Positions 50,454-57,924 of a stretch of 63,415 bases of DNA are shown here, one piece after another. This stretch comes from Candidatus Ozemobacteraceae bacterium (lineage in GTDB: Bacteria; Muiribacteriota; Ozemobacteria; Ozemobacterales; Ozemobacteraceae), in contig DAOSOK010000034.1 in assembly GCA_035373905.1 (NCBI GenBank), forward strand, positions 1 to 63,415. Reading direction: 5' to 3'. Position numbers and translations under genes: made by a program. The notes beneath the pieces are model-generated. The model was not told the origin of the DNA. It saw nothing but the letters and a program-made list of their open reading frames with translations, and made no database searches. Numbering within the stretch: position 1 is the first letter of the stretch; each line of letters starts with the position of its first letter.

Positions 50454-52556
50454 ATGGCGGACGAGATCGGCAATGAGACGAAGGTTCCTTCCCGGATAAC
50501 GGATATTCTCGCGTTTCTCGGGAGTATCGGTATCGGGGCCCTCGCCTACCTCGTTTTCACCAACAAGATACCGAAATTATATGGATATGTGTATAATTAT
50601 TTCTATGTGTTGGCGATCGTGGGCGTCCTCGGGGTGATGGGGGAACGGATCGCCACGGCCTTTCTGGCCTTTTTCCTGCCTCTGCTGGTGGGGGGGGCGA
50701 CTCTGGCGTTGAAATACAGACCCGACCGGTTCCCGATCGAGGACTGGTGGGAAGCGTATTCCGTGCTGGTCCTGTTCAGCGCCGGCTTCCTGTATTACCT
50801 GTTTTTCAAATGGGAAGCGGTGAAGAAGCTGAAGGGGGGGGATCAGGGAAGTCTCAAAGCCCGCGTCGATCCGAACGCCGCCGCCCGGTATCGTGACGAT
50901 CAGGCCCGGAAAGAGGCCGCGAAAGAGGGCGACCTGGGCGGCCTTGCCGGGAAGGTCGAGAAAGAGGAGAAGAAGTTGAAGGGGGCCCGGGAAAAGGCCG
51001 TTGCGGAGCAGGTCGACCCGAACGAAACCGCCGAACAGCGCATGGAGCGCGAGATCCGACAGATCAAGGACGATTTCAGCAAGAAGTCGATGAAGCTCTC
51101 GACGACCCTGCTGCGGATCAAGAACCTCTCGAAGAGTCTCGACCGCGACGAGATCTTCACGACGATGCTCGAGATCGTGAGCAAGGGTCTCGACGCGAGC
51201 CGGGTCCAGTTGCTCCTGAACGACGAGGCCGAAGGCAAGCTCCGCGTCGTCAGGGCAGAGGGCATGTCGGCCAAGGAATACAAGGACCTCGTCATTCCCC
51301 ACGAGGAGAACAGCATCATCGCGTTCCTGGCGAGAAGCGGCGGAAGCGAGAAGGCCCAGGGGGGCGCCCTCGGGGTCAAGGAGTGCGAGATCGACCCGAA
51401 GACGAAGGGGCTGGTTGGCCAGGGCGTGCTCAAATCGGTCATCGCCGCGCCCATTTACGTCGAGAACAAGGTGTTCGGCGTGCTGAACGTCGAGAAGATG
51501 CAGAACCCCGACTACACGCGCGACGATCAGAACCTGCTCGCAACCTGCGCCGACGTGGCCGGCCTTGTCATGAAGAACGCCAAGCTCTACTCCGCGACGA
51601 TGGAGGACCTCGTTTCGACGAAGAAGATCAGCGAGGAACAGCTCCGCCGGAACGAGGAGCTCAAGGGAAGCCTCTCGCGCATCGTCTCCCCGAGCGTTGC
51701 CGACATGATCATGCGCGACCCGTCGGCCCTCAAGCTCGGCGGCAGCAAGTGCGAATGCACCATGTTCTTCTCCGATATCCGCGGCTTCACCAAGATGTCG
51801 GAAAAGATGGATCCGACCGCGATCGTCGAGCAGCTGAACGTGTATTTTACCCGCATGACCGACATCCTGATGGAACTGGACGGAACCCTCGACAAATACG
51901 TCGGCGACGAGTTGATGGCCCTGTTCGGCGCCCCCGTGTCGCGGCCCGACGACCCGATCCGCGCCGTCCTGTGCGGCGTGAAGATGCTCGCCGCCCTCGA
52001 AGAGCTCCAGAAAACCTGGGAGCGGGAAGGCAGGCCGATCATTCAGATCGGCATCGGCATCAACACCGGCGAAGTCACGGCCGGCTACATGGGTTCGGAA
52101 AAACAACTCTCCTACACGGTCATCGGCGACAACGTCAACCTTGCGGCGCGCGTCATGGCGAACGCCAAGCCGATGGAGCTGCTGATCACGAAAAGCGTCT
52201 ACGATTTCGTGAAGGAGTATTTCGTCACGACGCCGCTCGAGCCGATCATGGTGAAGGGAAAATCCATGCCGATCGACATATATCTGGTGAAAGGCATCCG
52301 GCCCGGCGTCGATCTGGGGGAGATCATCGGCCAGGGAATCGGTTCGTTGACGCTGGCCGGGAGCGAACCGGCGCCGCATGCCGCGGCGGCCGCCTCGGCC
52401 CGGCCGGGCATGCTTCCTCCCGGGATGGCGGGTGAAGAGTTGAAGCAGAACGTGCAGATCGACGGGAAGCCAAAGGTCATCGAATGCCACAACTGCGGCA
52501 CCGAGAACGAGATGCAGACCAAGTTCTGCACCAAGTGCGGCATGCCGATCTTCTGA
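50454..52556 (+). CDS. Membrane class III adenylate/guanylate cyclase with GAF domain and C-terminal zinc ribbon
   Basis: A 700-residue enzyme that makes a cyclic nucleotide from a nucleoside triphosphate. Four membrane helices fill about 15-120. A charged linker and a GAF-like sensor (about 230-385) precede the cyclase domain (about 420-610): FFSDIRGFTKMSEK (first metal Asp, about 441), LDKYVGDELMALFGAP (base-contact Lys about 481, second metal Asp about 485) and SYTVIGDNVNLAARV (transition-state Asn/Arg). The base-contact Lys with a Thr in the second position (Y-T-V-I-G) matches class IIIb adenylate cyclases. The end is a zinc ribbon (ECHNCGTENEMQTKFCTKCG). ATG 50454 has no close SD but sits 8 bases after TATAAT. 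Confidence 0.93.
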   Translation: MADEIGNETKVPSRITDILAFLGSIGIGALAYLVFTNKIPKLYGYVYNYFYVLAIVGVLGVMGERIATAFLAFFLPLLVGGATLALKYRPDRFPIEDWWEAYSVLVLFSAGFLYYLFFKWEAVKKLKGGDQGSLKARVDPNAAARYRDDQARKEAAKEGDLGGLAGKVEKEEKKLKGAREKAVAEQVDPNETAEQRMEREIRQIKDDFSKKSMKLSTTLLRIKNLSKSLDRDEIFTTMLEIVSKGLDASRVQLLLNDEAEGKLRVVRAEGMSAKEYKDLVIPHEENSIIAFLARSGGSEKAQGGALGVKECEIDPKTKGLVGQGVLKSVIAAPIYVENKVFGVLNVEKMQNPDYTRDDQNLLATCADVAGLVMKNAKLYSATMEDLVSTKKISEEQLRRNEELKGSLSRIVSPSVADMIMRDPSALKLGGSKCECTMFFSDIRGFTKMSEKMDPTAIVEQLNVYFTRMTDILMELDGTLDKYVGDELMALFGAPVSRPDDPIRAVLCGVKMLAALEELQKTWEREGRPIIQIGIGINTGEVTAGYMGSEKQLSYTVIGDNVNLAARVMANAKPMELLITKSVYDFVKEYFVTTPLEPIMVKGKSMPIDIYLVKGIRPGVDLGEIIGQGIGSLTLAGSEPAPHAAAAASARPGMLPPGMAGEELKQNVQIDGKPKVIECHNCGTENEMQTKFCTKCGMPIF

Positions 52557-52559
52557 TCC

Positions 52560-53720
52560 TTACGAGAAGTTTTTTTTGAACCGTCGGGCCGAGAGGAAGA
52601 ACGTCGTGAACCCGATCAGGGCGAGAGCCCCGAACTGGGGCCAGAGGACGGCGAGTCCGGTTCCCTTCAGAAAGATGCTCCGGATGATCACGAGGAAATA
52701 CCGCATCGGATTGATCAGCGTCAGCGCCTGAATCGCCTCCGGCATGTTGGCGATCGGGAAGGCGAAGCCGGAAAGCAACATCGCCGGCGTGAAGAAGAAA
52801 AAGGTGCTCATCATCGCCTGCTGCTGGGTTTCGCATAGCGTCGAGATGAGGAGTCCGACGCCCAGGGTCGTCAGCATGTACAGCCCGGCGGCGGCGAACA
52901 GCAGCGCGATCGAGCCCCTGACGGGAATGCCGAACCAGAACACCGCTACGCTCATGACGAGGACGATCTCGCCGACGCAGATCAACGCGAACGGAATGGT
53001 TTTGCCGAGGATGAACTCGAACGGCGTGATGGGCGAGACCATGATCTGCTCGATCGTGCCGATCTCCTTCTCGCGCACGATCGCCATGCCGGTCAGCATC
53101 AGCGAGACGAGCGTCACGATCAGGGCGACGACGCCGGGGACAAAGAAGAAGACGGCCTCCCGGTTCGGGTTATACCAGGAACGGCTTTCGAGCGTCACCT
53201 CGCCGACCCGCGGAAGCGCGCCCGCCGTCCGCCGTGCTCGGTCGCGCCGGAGGTCTCCGTTGAACGAGCGGATGATGCGGGTCGCATACTGGAGGGCGAT
53301 GCCGGCCGTGTTCGAGTCGGTGCCGTCCGTGAGAATCTGGAGCGGCATCGTCCGGCCGGCGGCGATGCCGGCTCCGAAGCCTGGCTCGAAGCGCAGGATG
53401 ACCAGGGCTTTTCCGAGGTCGAGGACGTTCCGAAGTTCGGCGTCGGTGCGGGGAGAGGCGGCGGCCGCGAAAACGCCGCTCCCGAGGAACCTCGCCGCAA
53501 GCTCGCGGCTCTGGGGCGTTCCGTCGCGGTCGCAGACGGCCGTCGGAATGTGGCGAACGTCGGTCGCCATGGCGTAGCTGAAGACGAACAACTGGATGAA
53601 CGGGAGGGCGAAGATGACGCCCTTCATCCGGTTGTCGCGGAGAATCTGGATGAACTCCTTGACGACGAGGCGGCGCACGCGTTCGATGCGCCGGGACAAG
53701 CCCTGCGTGGCGGCGCTCAT
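52560..53720 (-). CDS. ABC-2 type permease (YbhR-like), last gene of an export operon
   Basis: A 386-residue permease. One N-terminal helix (about 30-50, IFALPFIQLFVFSYAMATDV) is followed by a large outer domain (about 55-180) and then five helices (about 185-375), with GMAIVREKEIGTIEQIMVSPITPFEFILGK in the family's conserved loop and AMLLSGFAFPIANMPEAIQ near the end. It pairs with the permease gene upstream and two ATPases. The start overlaps the preceding stop by 4 bases. Substrate unknown; YbhFSR handles cations and drugs in E. coli. Confidence 0.92.
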   Translation of the reverse strand: MSAATQGLSRRIERVRRLVVKEFIQILRDNRMKGVIFALPFIQLFVFSYAMATDVRHIPTAVCDRDGTPQSRELAARFLGSGVFAAAASPRTDAELRNVLDLGKALVILRFEPGFGAGIAAGRTMPLQILTDGTDSNTAGIALQYATRIIRSFNGDLRRDRARRTAGALPRVGEVTLESRSWYNPNREAVFFFVPGVVALIVTLVSLMLTGMAIVREKEIGTIEQIMVSPITPFEFILGKTIPFALICVGEIVLVMSVAVFWFGIPVRGSIALLFAAAGLYMLTTLGVGLLISTLCETQQQAMMSTFFFFTPAMLLSGFAFPIANMPEAIQALTLINPMRYFLVIIRSIFLKGTGLAVLWPQFGALALIGFTTFFLSARRFKKNFS

Positions 53721-54853
53721 TCGAGATTCTTCCGGAAGAAAAAAATAGATAGTAATATAAAACAAGAGGCGAACAACAGCAGAAGGAGGATCTCGTCTTG
53801 CAGGGCCTGGATGCCGAGGCCCTTGAGCTGGATCCCCTTGAGCACGGTGACGAAATACCGGGCCGGGAACGCCCGAGTGACCGCTTGCACGAAGCCCGGC
53901 ATCTGGCTGATCGGCGAGATGAAACCGGAAAGCAGCATGGCGGGAAGGAACGTTGCGACCATCGCCGCCTGGCTCGCCAAAAGCTGGTTGCGCGTCACGA
54001 TGCTGAGAAAGATGCCCAGGCCGAGGCCTGCGGCGAGATACACCGCGGCGATCGTCAGCAGCAGGAGGGGGTTGCCGCGCATCGGCACCGCGAACAGGAA
54101 CCGGCTGGCGAACAGCGTCAGCACGACGTCGAGCATGCCGATGGCGAAATACGGCGAGAGTTTTCCCAGGACGAGTTCGGCCCGGGAAACGGGCGTCGAG
54201 ATCAGTTGCTCCATCGTGCCGGTCTCCCATTCGCGCGCGACGCTCAGCGGCGTCAGGAGACCGGCGATGATCATCAGCACGACGGCCATGACGCCGGGGA
54301 TGATGAACAGCCGGGACTCCATGTCGGGGTTGTACCAGGCACGGGGTCGCATCTCGACGGGAGTATCGGGCGGTTTGCGGCCCTGGCGGCGGAGTTGCTC
54401 GAGGAGAATGTCGCCCGAAAAGGCGGCGATGACGGCCTCGGCGTAGCCGAGGGCGATCGTCGCGGTGTTGGCGTCGCTGCCGTCGGCGACGATCTGGACC
54501 GTCACCGAACGGCCGGCGCCGAGATCGCGATGGAACGCCTGCGGAATGATGAGCGCGAGGACGGCCTCCCGGCGGTCGAACGCCCGCTCTATATCTATAT
54601 ATGATGATATATACCTGGCGAGTTGAAAGTATCGCGAGCCGGTGAACCTCGAGACGAAGTCGCGACTGAGATTGGTATCGCACTGGTCGAGAACGAGTAG
54701 TCCCACCCGGTCGACGTCGAGCGAGAGAGCATACCCGAACAGCAGCATCAAGACCATAGGCAGGGCGAGAGCGAGGCCGAGGCTTCGCGGGTCGCGCACG
54801 ATGTGCAGGAATTCCTTTCGCGCGACGGCCCGGAGCCGCATCAGGCTGATCAT
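53717..54853 (-). CDS. ABC-2 type permease (YbhS-like)
   Basis: A 378-residue permease homologous in plan to the next gene: first helix LGLALALPMVLMLLFGYALSL, an outer domain (DSDANTATIALGYAEAVI-like), then helices with REWETGTMEQLISTPVSRAELVLGK and PAMLLSGFISPISQMPGF. An AT-rich patch (about 54590-54615) codes RYISSYIDIERAF. The start precedes the ATPase stop region by 5 bases and the stop overlaps the next start. With the paralogue it should form the membrane heterodimer. Confidence 0.93.
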   Translation of the reverse strand: MISLMRLRAVARKEFLHIVRDPRSLGLALALPMVLMLLFGYALSLDVDRVGLLVLDQCDTNLSRDFVSRFTGSRYFQLARYISSYIDIERAFDRREAVLALIIPQAFHRDLGAGRSVTVQIVADGSDANTATIALGYAEAVIAAFSGDILLEQLRRQGRKPPDTPVEMRPRAWYNPDMESRLFIIPGVMAVVLMIIAGLLTPLSVAREWETGTMEQLISTPVSRAELVLGKLSPYFAIGMLDVVLTLFASRFLFAVPMRGNPLLLLTIAAVYLAAGLGLGIFLSIVTRNQLLASQAAMVATFLPAMLLSGFISPISQMPGFVQAVTRAFPARYFVTVLKGIQLKGLGIQALQDEILLLLLFASCFILLSIFFFRKNLE

Positions 54854-54857
54854 CGCT

Positions 54858-55814
54858 TCAGTCCCGGCCCGCCCGGGCTCGATTGTCGGCTTCGATCAAC
54901 TCGACGAACACGTCCTCGAGCGACGGTCGGATCGGCGTGATGACGGCATCGGCGATGCCCGCCGAGCGCAGTCTGGCGCCGACGGCCGAGACGTCCGCCG
55001 CCGGGCGGGGCGTGAAATGCAGCGTCGCCCCGAACGGCGCCGCATCGCGCACCTCCGGAAACGAGGAAACCAGTTCCAGCGCCACTTCGAGTGCGCCGCA
55101 CCTGAGTTCATACAGGCCCGCCACGTGATCCCGCTTCAGGTCGGCCGGGGAGCCGTGGGCGATCATGTCGCCGTGATAGATCAGCGCCAGACGGTCGCAG
55201 TATTCGGCCTCGTCCATGAAATGGGTCGTCACGAAAACCGTCACGCCGTCGGCGGCAAGCTCGGCGATGAGGTCCCAGAACCGGCGACGGCTCAGGGGAT
55301 CAACCCCGGATGTGGGCTCGTCGAGGAACAGGATGCGGGGCTCGTGCATGATCGCACACCCCAGCGCGAGCCGCTGCTTCCAGCCTCCCGCCAGGTCGCG
55401 GGTCATGCTGCGCCGGTGCCGGCCGAGCCCGGCCATCTCGATCGCCCGGGTTTTCCGGGCGCTCCGCTGTGAGACGGGAACACCATATATTCCAGAATAT
55501 AGATCGAGATTCTCCTCGACCGTCAGGTCTTCGTACAGCGAGAATCGCTGGCTCATGTAGCCGATGGCTGCCTTGATCGCCTCGGGCTGTGTGGCGATAT
55601 CGAGGCCGCCGACGGTGCCGCGGCCTTCGTCGGGCTCGAGCAGGCCGCACAGCATGCGGATCGTCGTGCTCTTCCCGGCACCGTTCGGCCCGAGAAACCC
55701 GAAGACCTCGCCCGGCGCCACCGAAAAACTGAGGCGGTTCACCGCCACGAACTCGCCGAACCGCTTCGAAAGCGATTCGACTTCGACGGCTGGGCGCAAG
55801 ACGTCAGACGGCAT
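54858..55814 (-). CDS. ABC exporter ATP-binding protein (second half of a YbhF-like pair)
   Basis: A 318-residue ATPase: Walker A FLGPNGAGKST, signature LAGGWKQRLALGCAI (variant of LSGGQ), Walker B RILFLDEPTSGVD and switch His in VTTHFMDEAEYCD. The C-terminal extension of about 80 residues is the YbhF/DrrA-like domain. The family signature loop reads LAGGWKQ instead of LSGG; the paired ATPase has LSGGMKQ. It overlaps the other ATPase by 11 bases. In E. coli one protein (YbhF) carries both domains; here they are separate genes. Confidence 0.94.
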   Translation of the reverse strand: MPSDVLRPAVEVESLSKRFGEFVAVNRLSFSVAPGEVFGFLGPNGAGKSTTIRMLCGLLEPDEGRGTVGGLDIATQPEAIKAAIGYMSQRFSLYEDLTVEENLDLYSGIYGVPVSQRSARKTRAIEMAGLGRHRRSMTRDLAGGWKQRLALGCAIMHEPRILFLDEPTSGVDPLSRRRFWDLIAELAADGVTVFVTTHFMDEAEYCDRLALIYHGDMIAHGSPADLKRDHVAGLYELRCGALEVALELVSSFPEVRDAAPFGATLHFTPRPAADVSAVGARLRSAGIADAVITPIRPSLEDVFVELIEADNRARAGRD

Positions 55815-56766
55815 GAGCTGCGCTCCCTTCGCGGCCGTTGCTCGTGACGAGGGCGACGAACACGTCTTCCAGGGTGGGGGAGATCTCCCGATGCTCCCTG
55901 ACCGGCAGGCCTGCCCCGAAAAGCCTGTCATACGCTGCCCGAACGTCGTTGCCGGGATCGCTCGTGACGAGGTGGATCCGGTCCCCGAACGCGTTGACGC
56001 GGCCGGCGGGAAAATGCGGTTTCAATACGGCCGCCGCCCTTCGGGCAGAGGGAACGACCAGTTCCAGGAGCGTGCCCGGCATCAGGGCCCTCATCTCGGC
56101 CGGCGTGCCAAGGGCCAGAAGGCGCCCTTCATGGAGCATGGCGAGCCGGTGGCATCGCTCGGCCTCGTCGAGATAGGCCGTCGAGACGAGAATGGTGACG
56201 CCCTCCCGGCGAAGCCCCGTGAGAATGCGCCAGAAATCGCGGCGCGAGACAGGGTCGATGCCGTTCGTCGGCTCGTCGAGCAGGAGGACGCGCGGCGTGT
56301 GAACCAGCGCGCAGGCCAGGCCCAGTTTCTGCTTCATGCCTCCCGAAAGATGGCCTGCCCGTCGGTCCTTGAACGGCAGAAGCCGGCTGAAGCCCAGCAG
56401 CCGATCGTATGCCGCGGGGCGGGCGGATGAGGGAACGCCGTACAGGTCGGCGTAGAAATCGAGGTTTTCGAGAACTGTCAGGTCGGTGTAAAGACCGAAC
56501 TTTTGGCTCATGTAGCCGATTTCGTGTTTCAACCGATCGCCCTCGTCGACGATATGGCGGCCGTTGACATGGGCCGAACCCAAAGTGGGTGAGACGATGG
56601 CGGCCAGCATGCGGAGGCAGGTCGTCTTGCCGGCCCCGTCCGGGCCGACGAGACCGAAAATTTCCCCCGCGTCGACGGTCAGCGTGAGCCGGTCCACCGC
56701 CGTGACGGTGCCGAACGATTTGGTCAGGCCATCGAGACGGATCGCGACGGCCGGCGTCGACGGCAT
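55804..56766 (-). CDS. ABC exporter ATP-binding protein (first half of a YbhF-like pair)
   Basis: A 320-residue ATPase: Walker A LVGPDGAGKTT, signature HLSGGMKQKLGLA, Walker B VLLLDEPTNGIDP. The switch position reads VSTAYLDEAERC, with Ala-Tyr in place of the usual Thr-His, as in the first domain of YbhF. Its start overlaps the stop of the HlyD-like gene by one base and its end overlaps the second ATPase gene. The C-terminus has the same type of extension as its partner. Confidence 0.94.
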   Translation of the reverse strand: MPSTPAVAIRLDGLTKSFGTVTAVDRLTLTVDAGEIFGLVGPDGAGKTTCLRMLAAIVSPTLGSAHVNGRHIVDEGDRLKHEIGYMSQKFGLYTDLTVLENLDFYADLYGVPSSARPAAYDRLLGFSRLLPFKDRRAGHLSGGMKQKLGLACALVHTPRVLLLDEPTNGIDPVSRRDFWRILTGLRREGVTILVSTAYLDEAERCHRLAMLHEGRLLALGTPAEMRALMPGTLLELVVPSARRAAAVLKPHFPAGRVNAFGDRIHLVTSDPGNDVRAAYDRLFGAGLPVREHREISPTLEDVFVALVTSNGREGSAAHAV

Positions 56767-57890
56767 CAGCGTGCCTGCAGGGTCACGACGGCCGGCATGC
56801 CGGGCTTGAGCTCGCCGGCAGGATTGTCGAGCCGGATCTTCACGCGGTAGACGAGTGTGATCCGCTCCTTGTCGGTCTGGATCGTTTTCGGGGTGAATTC
56901 GGTCTGCTGCGAGATGAACGACAGCGTGCCGGGGTACGATCTGTCCGGCCAGGTGTCGATCGTGACCGACGCCGCCTGACCCAGGACGACCCGCCCGAGA
57001 TCGGTTTCGGGAAGATAGGCGCGCATCCAGAGGCGGTCGAGCGGGGCGACGGTGACGACCGGCGTGCCGGCCGCAAGGAACTCGCCCGGCTCCGCGTGGT
57101 GCGCGAGAACCGTGCCCGCGACGGGGGAGACGAGGGTGCCGTTGTCGAGCCGGATGCGGGCGAGGGAAACGGCGTGGCTTGCGATGCGGACGCGCGCCTG
57201 GGCCTGTGCGACCAGGTCCGTCCGAGGGCCTCGTCGGAGAAGGGCGAGCCGTTGCGATGCTTCGGCTTCGGCCTGTCGTGCCTGCTCGATCTGCTCGGCG
57301 CGGGGGCCTTCCCGGACGAGCCTCAGTCGGGCTTCGGCTTCGTTCTGGCGCTCTGCGGCGGTCCGTTCGGCCGTTTCGGCTCGTTCGAGATCCTGGTTGG
57401 TGACGGTCTGTTTTGCGTGAAGGGTTCTGATCCTGGCGAGATCGCGTTCGGCCTGCTCCCGGTCGGCGCGCGCGCGTCGGGCGGCGGCTTCGGCGACCGA
57501 GATGTCGGCGGCCCTCGAGCCCGCGCACAGTTCGTCCAGCACGGCCCGCGCCCTCAGGTGGGCCGCTTCGGCCTGGGCGATCTCTTCCGGACGCGAGCCG
57601 GCGAGGAGATCGGCGAGGGCCGCTTCGGCGGCCTCGAGCTCGCCGCGGCGCATCCCGTATTCCTGCTCGAGCTCGGCCGTGTCGAGCCGCGCGAGAACCT
57701 GCCCCGCGGTCACGGGGTCGCCTTCCGAGACGAGCCGTTCGGCCAGGCGGCCGGCCAGCTTGAAGCCCAGTTCCGCGTCGTCGGCCTCGATCGTCCCATG
57801 CATGCGGATTTCCGCTCCGCTCTGGGCATTGGCAGCCCGCGGGAACAGGAGAAACGATAAAACCGCGAACGTAAATATATATTTATTCAT
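56766..57890 (-). CDS. HlyD-family membrane-fusion (periplasmic adaptor) protein, YbhG-like
   Basis: A 374-residue adaptor. A signal or anchor MNKYIFTFAVLSFLLFPRAANA leads to a barrel/lipoyl first half (GTIEADDAELGFKLAGRLAERLVSEGDPV), a long antiparallel coiled coil with a repeated LAGSRPEEIAQAE pattern (about 70-210), the second lipoyl half (GTLVSPVAGTVLAHHAEPGEFLAAGTPVV) and a beta-barrel end. It joins the ABC transporter to an outer-membrane channel; no TolC gene is here. ATG 57890 is preceded by an AT run (TTTTGATATATATG) and no SD. It is the first of five export genes, 34 bases after the peptidase. Confidence 0.93.
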   Translation of the reverse strand: MNKYIFTFAVLSFLLFPRAANAQSGAEIRMHGTIEADDAELGFKLAGRLAERLVSEGDPVTAGQVLARLDTAELEQEYGMRRGELEAAEAALADLLAGSRPEEIAQAEAAHLRARAVLDELCAGSRAADISVAEAAARRARADREQAERDLARIRTLHAKQTVTNQDLERAETAERTAAERQNEAEARLRLVREGPRAEQIEQARQAEAEASQRLALLRRGPRTDLVAQAQARVRIASHAVSLARIRLDNGTLVSPVAGTVLAHHAEPGEFLAAGTPVVTVAPLDRLWMRAYLPETDLGRVVLGQAASVTIDTWPDRSYPGTLSFISQQTEFTPKTIQTDKERITLVYRVKIRLDNPAGELKPGMPAVVTLQAR

Positions 57891-57924
57891 ATATATCAAA
57901 AGGATTCGTCGCCAATCTGCCGGC

